NCBI GenBank assembly: GCA_017998575.1
Contig: JAGOCV010000212.1
Span: 1-7,082 of the forward strand
DNA from: Burkholderiaceae bacterium
Lineage (GTDB): Bacteria > Pseudomonadota > Gammaproteobacteria > Burkholderiales > Burkholderiaceae
DNA length: 7,082 bases
Direction of reading: 5' to 3'
The first letter of the stretch is position 1. Each line of letters opens with the position of its first letter. Under the pieces are notes generated by a model. The model ran no database searches, was not told where the DNA came from, and saw only the letters and a list, made by a program, of their open reading frames with translations. Positions 6,025-7,082 of this stretch are shown piece after piece. Both the position numbers and the translations under genes were made by a program.

Positions 6025-6040
6025 TGGCACGCCTCTTGAT
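6025..6040 (+). promoter_or_regulatory. Sigma-54 (-24/-12) promoter of the DUF2892-dioxygenase operon
   Basis: TGGCACG-CCTC-TTGAT matches the RpoN consensus except for A in place of C in the -12 GC. It agrees with the cydA promoter at 14 of 16 bases. GG-to-doublet spacing is 10 bp. The predicted start is near 6051, giving a leader of about 47 nt that ends in a strong AAGGAGA ribosome site (6084-6090). Confidence 0.82.
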
Positions 6041-6097
6041 AAATGCCATGCACCGCTGCCTCAGGTGCAGCACCACCCAACCCAAGGAGACTGAACC

Positions 6098-6289
6098 ATG
6101 AAAACCAATGCAGGCACCCTGGACCGCACCCTGCGCATCCTCGTCGGGCTGGCGCTCATCGCCCTGGCCGCCACCGGTGTCGTCGGGCTGTGGGGCTGGA
6201 TCGGCGTGGTGCCGCTGCTGACCGGCGCCATCGGCAACTGCCCGCTGTACAGCCTGCTGGGCATCAACACCTGCGGTATGCGCCGCTGA
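6098..6289 (+). CDS. DUF2892 (YgaP-like transmembrane) protein
   Basis: This 63-residue protein matches the DUF2892 pattern: an N-terminal N-x-G-x-x-DR-x-x-R segment (residues 4-13), a hydrophobic hairpin (about 14-29 and 31-47), then GNCPLYSLLGINTC (46-59) with C48 and C59. The same module forms the membrane anchor of the rhodanese YgaP and is often found as a stand-alone gene in sulfide-oxidation and rhodanese clusters. It may hold a sulfur-transfer or dioxygenase partner at the membrane, or use its two cysteines to bind sulfane sulfur; neither is shown here. It is the first gene after the sigma-54 promoter, with AAGGAGA 7 nt before the ATG, and the dioxygenase gene follows after 24 nt. Confidence 0.85.
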   Translation: MKTNAGTLDRTLRILVGLALIALAATGVVGLWGWIGVVPLLTGAIGNCPLYSLLGINTCGMRR

Positions 6290-6313
6290 ACCACACGCGA
6301 ACGAGACCCCGCC

Positions 6314-7082
6314 ATGACCCCCCGCCCCACCCTGCAGGTCGAAGGCTTCTTCGACGAAGCGACGTCCACCGTCAGCTACATCGTGCTGGACCAGGCCACC
6401 AGGCAGTGCGCCATCGTCGACAGCGTGCTGGACTACGACCCCAAGTCGGGCCGAACCTCGCACGCCAGCGCCGACAAGCTCATCGCCCGCGTGCGCGAAC
6501 TCGGCGCCACCGTGCAGTGGCTGCTGGAAACGCATGTGCATGCCGACCATCTCTCGGCCGCGCCCTACCTCAAGCAGACGCTGGGTGGGCGCATCGGCAT
6601 CGGCCAGCACATCACCACCGTGCAGAAGGTGTTCGGCGGCCTGTTCAACGCCGGCGAAACTTTCGCGCACGACGGCCGCCAGTTCGACCACCTGTTCGCC
6701 GACGGCGAGACCTTCGCCATCGGCGAACTTCAGGCTCGCGCCCTGCACACGCCGGGCCACACGCCGGCCTGCATGACGTATGTGGTGGACGACGGCACGC
6801 AGAGCGCCGGCTTCGTGGGCGACACGCTGTTCATGCCCGACTACGGCACGGCGCGCTGCGACTTTCCCGGCGGCGATGCGCGCACGCTGTACCGCAGCAT
6901 CAACAAGGTGCTGAGCCTGCCGCCCGAGACGAAGCTGTACATGTGCCACGACTACCAGCCCGGCGGGCGCGCCGTGCAGTTCGTCACCACCGTGGCCGAG
7001 CAGCGCGAGGCCAACGTGCACGTGCGCAACGGCATCAGCGAGGAAGAGTTCGTCGCCATGCGCCAGGCCCGCGACGCCACGC
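6314..7082 (+). CDS. pdo: Persulfide dioxygenase (metallo-beta-lactamase fold, Blh/ETHE1-like), 3' end cut by window
   Basis: The 256 residues present start at ATG 6314 and run off the window; related enzymes are about 285-290 residues, so roughly 30 are missing. Family metal-site motifs are ETHVHADH (72-79), HTPGH (145-149), GDTLF with D170, and CHDY with H212. TARCDFPGGDARTLYRSI (179-196) is typical of persulfide dioxygenases and separates them from ordinary glyoxalase II. These iron enzymes oxidise glutathione persulfide with oxygen to sulfite and glutathione, the step after sulfide:quinone oxidoreductase. The segment DYDPKSGRTSHASADKLI (40-57) points to the Blh-like branch, named from genes in BigR operons elsewhere. 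Only a weak ACGAGA-like ribosome site precedes it, so it may depend on translation of the upstream DUF2892 gene. A sqr gene downstream would be expected but is not visible. Confidence 0.9.
   Translation, partial: MTPRPTLQVEGFFDEATSTVSYIVLDQATRQCAIVDSVLDYDPKSGRTSHASADKLIARVRELGATVQWLLETHVHADHLSAAPYLKQTLGGRIGIGQHITTVQKVFGGLFNAGETFAHDGRQFDHLFADGETFAIGELQARALHTPGHTPACMTYVVDDGTQSAGFVGDTLFMPDYGTARCDFPGGDARTLYRSINKVLSLPPETKLYMCHDYQPGGRAVQFVTTVAEQREANVHVRNGISEEEFVAMRQARDAT

Overview
The window is GC-rich, apart from one AT-rich promoter, and tightly packed. Gene content and codon character suggest a betaproteobacterium of the Burkholderiales (Comamonadaceae-like); that placement is an inference, since no rRNA or marker gene is present. 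The theme is sensing, moving and oxidising reactive sulfur (sulfide, persulfide, thiosulfate), coupled to a sulfide- and cyanide-tolerant terminal oxidase. No mobile element, CRISPR array, tRNA or rRNA was seen.

Layout. (1) Positions 84-1696, + strand: an AT-rich palindromic promoter, then a four-gene operon. It encodes a BigR/SqrR-type ArsR repressor (two thiol-switch cysteines 66 residues apart), two half-size YeeE/YedE sulfur-transport membrane proteins, and an unrecognised small three-helix membrane protein. (2) Positions 1697-1905: a 209-bp regulatory region holding a 32-bp mirror-image pair of CTGCCA palindromes and, about 100 bp downstream, a -24/-12 (sigma-54) promoter. (3) Positions 1906-4497, + strand: cydA, cydB and a 54-residue DUF2474 subunit, together a short-Q-loop (CIO-type) cytochrome bd quinol oxidase. 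(4) Positions 4487-5854, - strand: a sigma-54 activator with the three-cysteine input domain of FisR. It is convergent with, and overlaps, the oxidase operon. (5) Positions 5855-6097: a 243-bp divergent regulatory region with CTGCCA repeats, a full-match IHF site, an inverted repeat, and a second -24/-12 promoter almost identical to the one before cydA. (6) Positions 6098-7082, + strand: a DUF2892 membrane protein and a metallo-beta-lactamase-fold persulfide dioxygenase cut by the window end.

How the parts may work together. FisR-type activators sense sulfane sulfur and switch on sulfide-oxidation genes. Here the two sigma-54 promoters share 14 of 16 bases, including the same off-consensus -12 base, and both upstream regions share an exact 12-mer (AGAGAACTGCCA). 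The simplest reading is one FisR regulon that makes the persulfide dioxygenase (and perhaps a sulfide:quinone oxidoreductase beyond the window) together with a quinol oxidase that can keep working in sulfide. The neighbouring BigR operon would answer the same signal by derepression and handle sulfur transport. Placing a bd oxidase under FisR control is the most interesting prediction here; it is an inference from DNA motifs and has not been tested.
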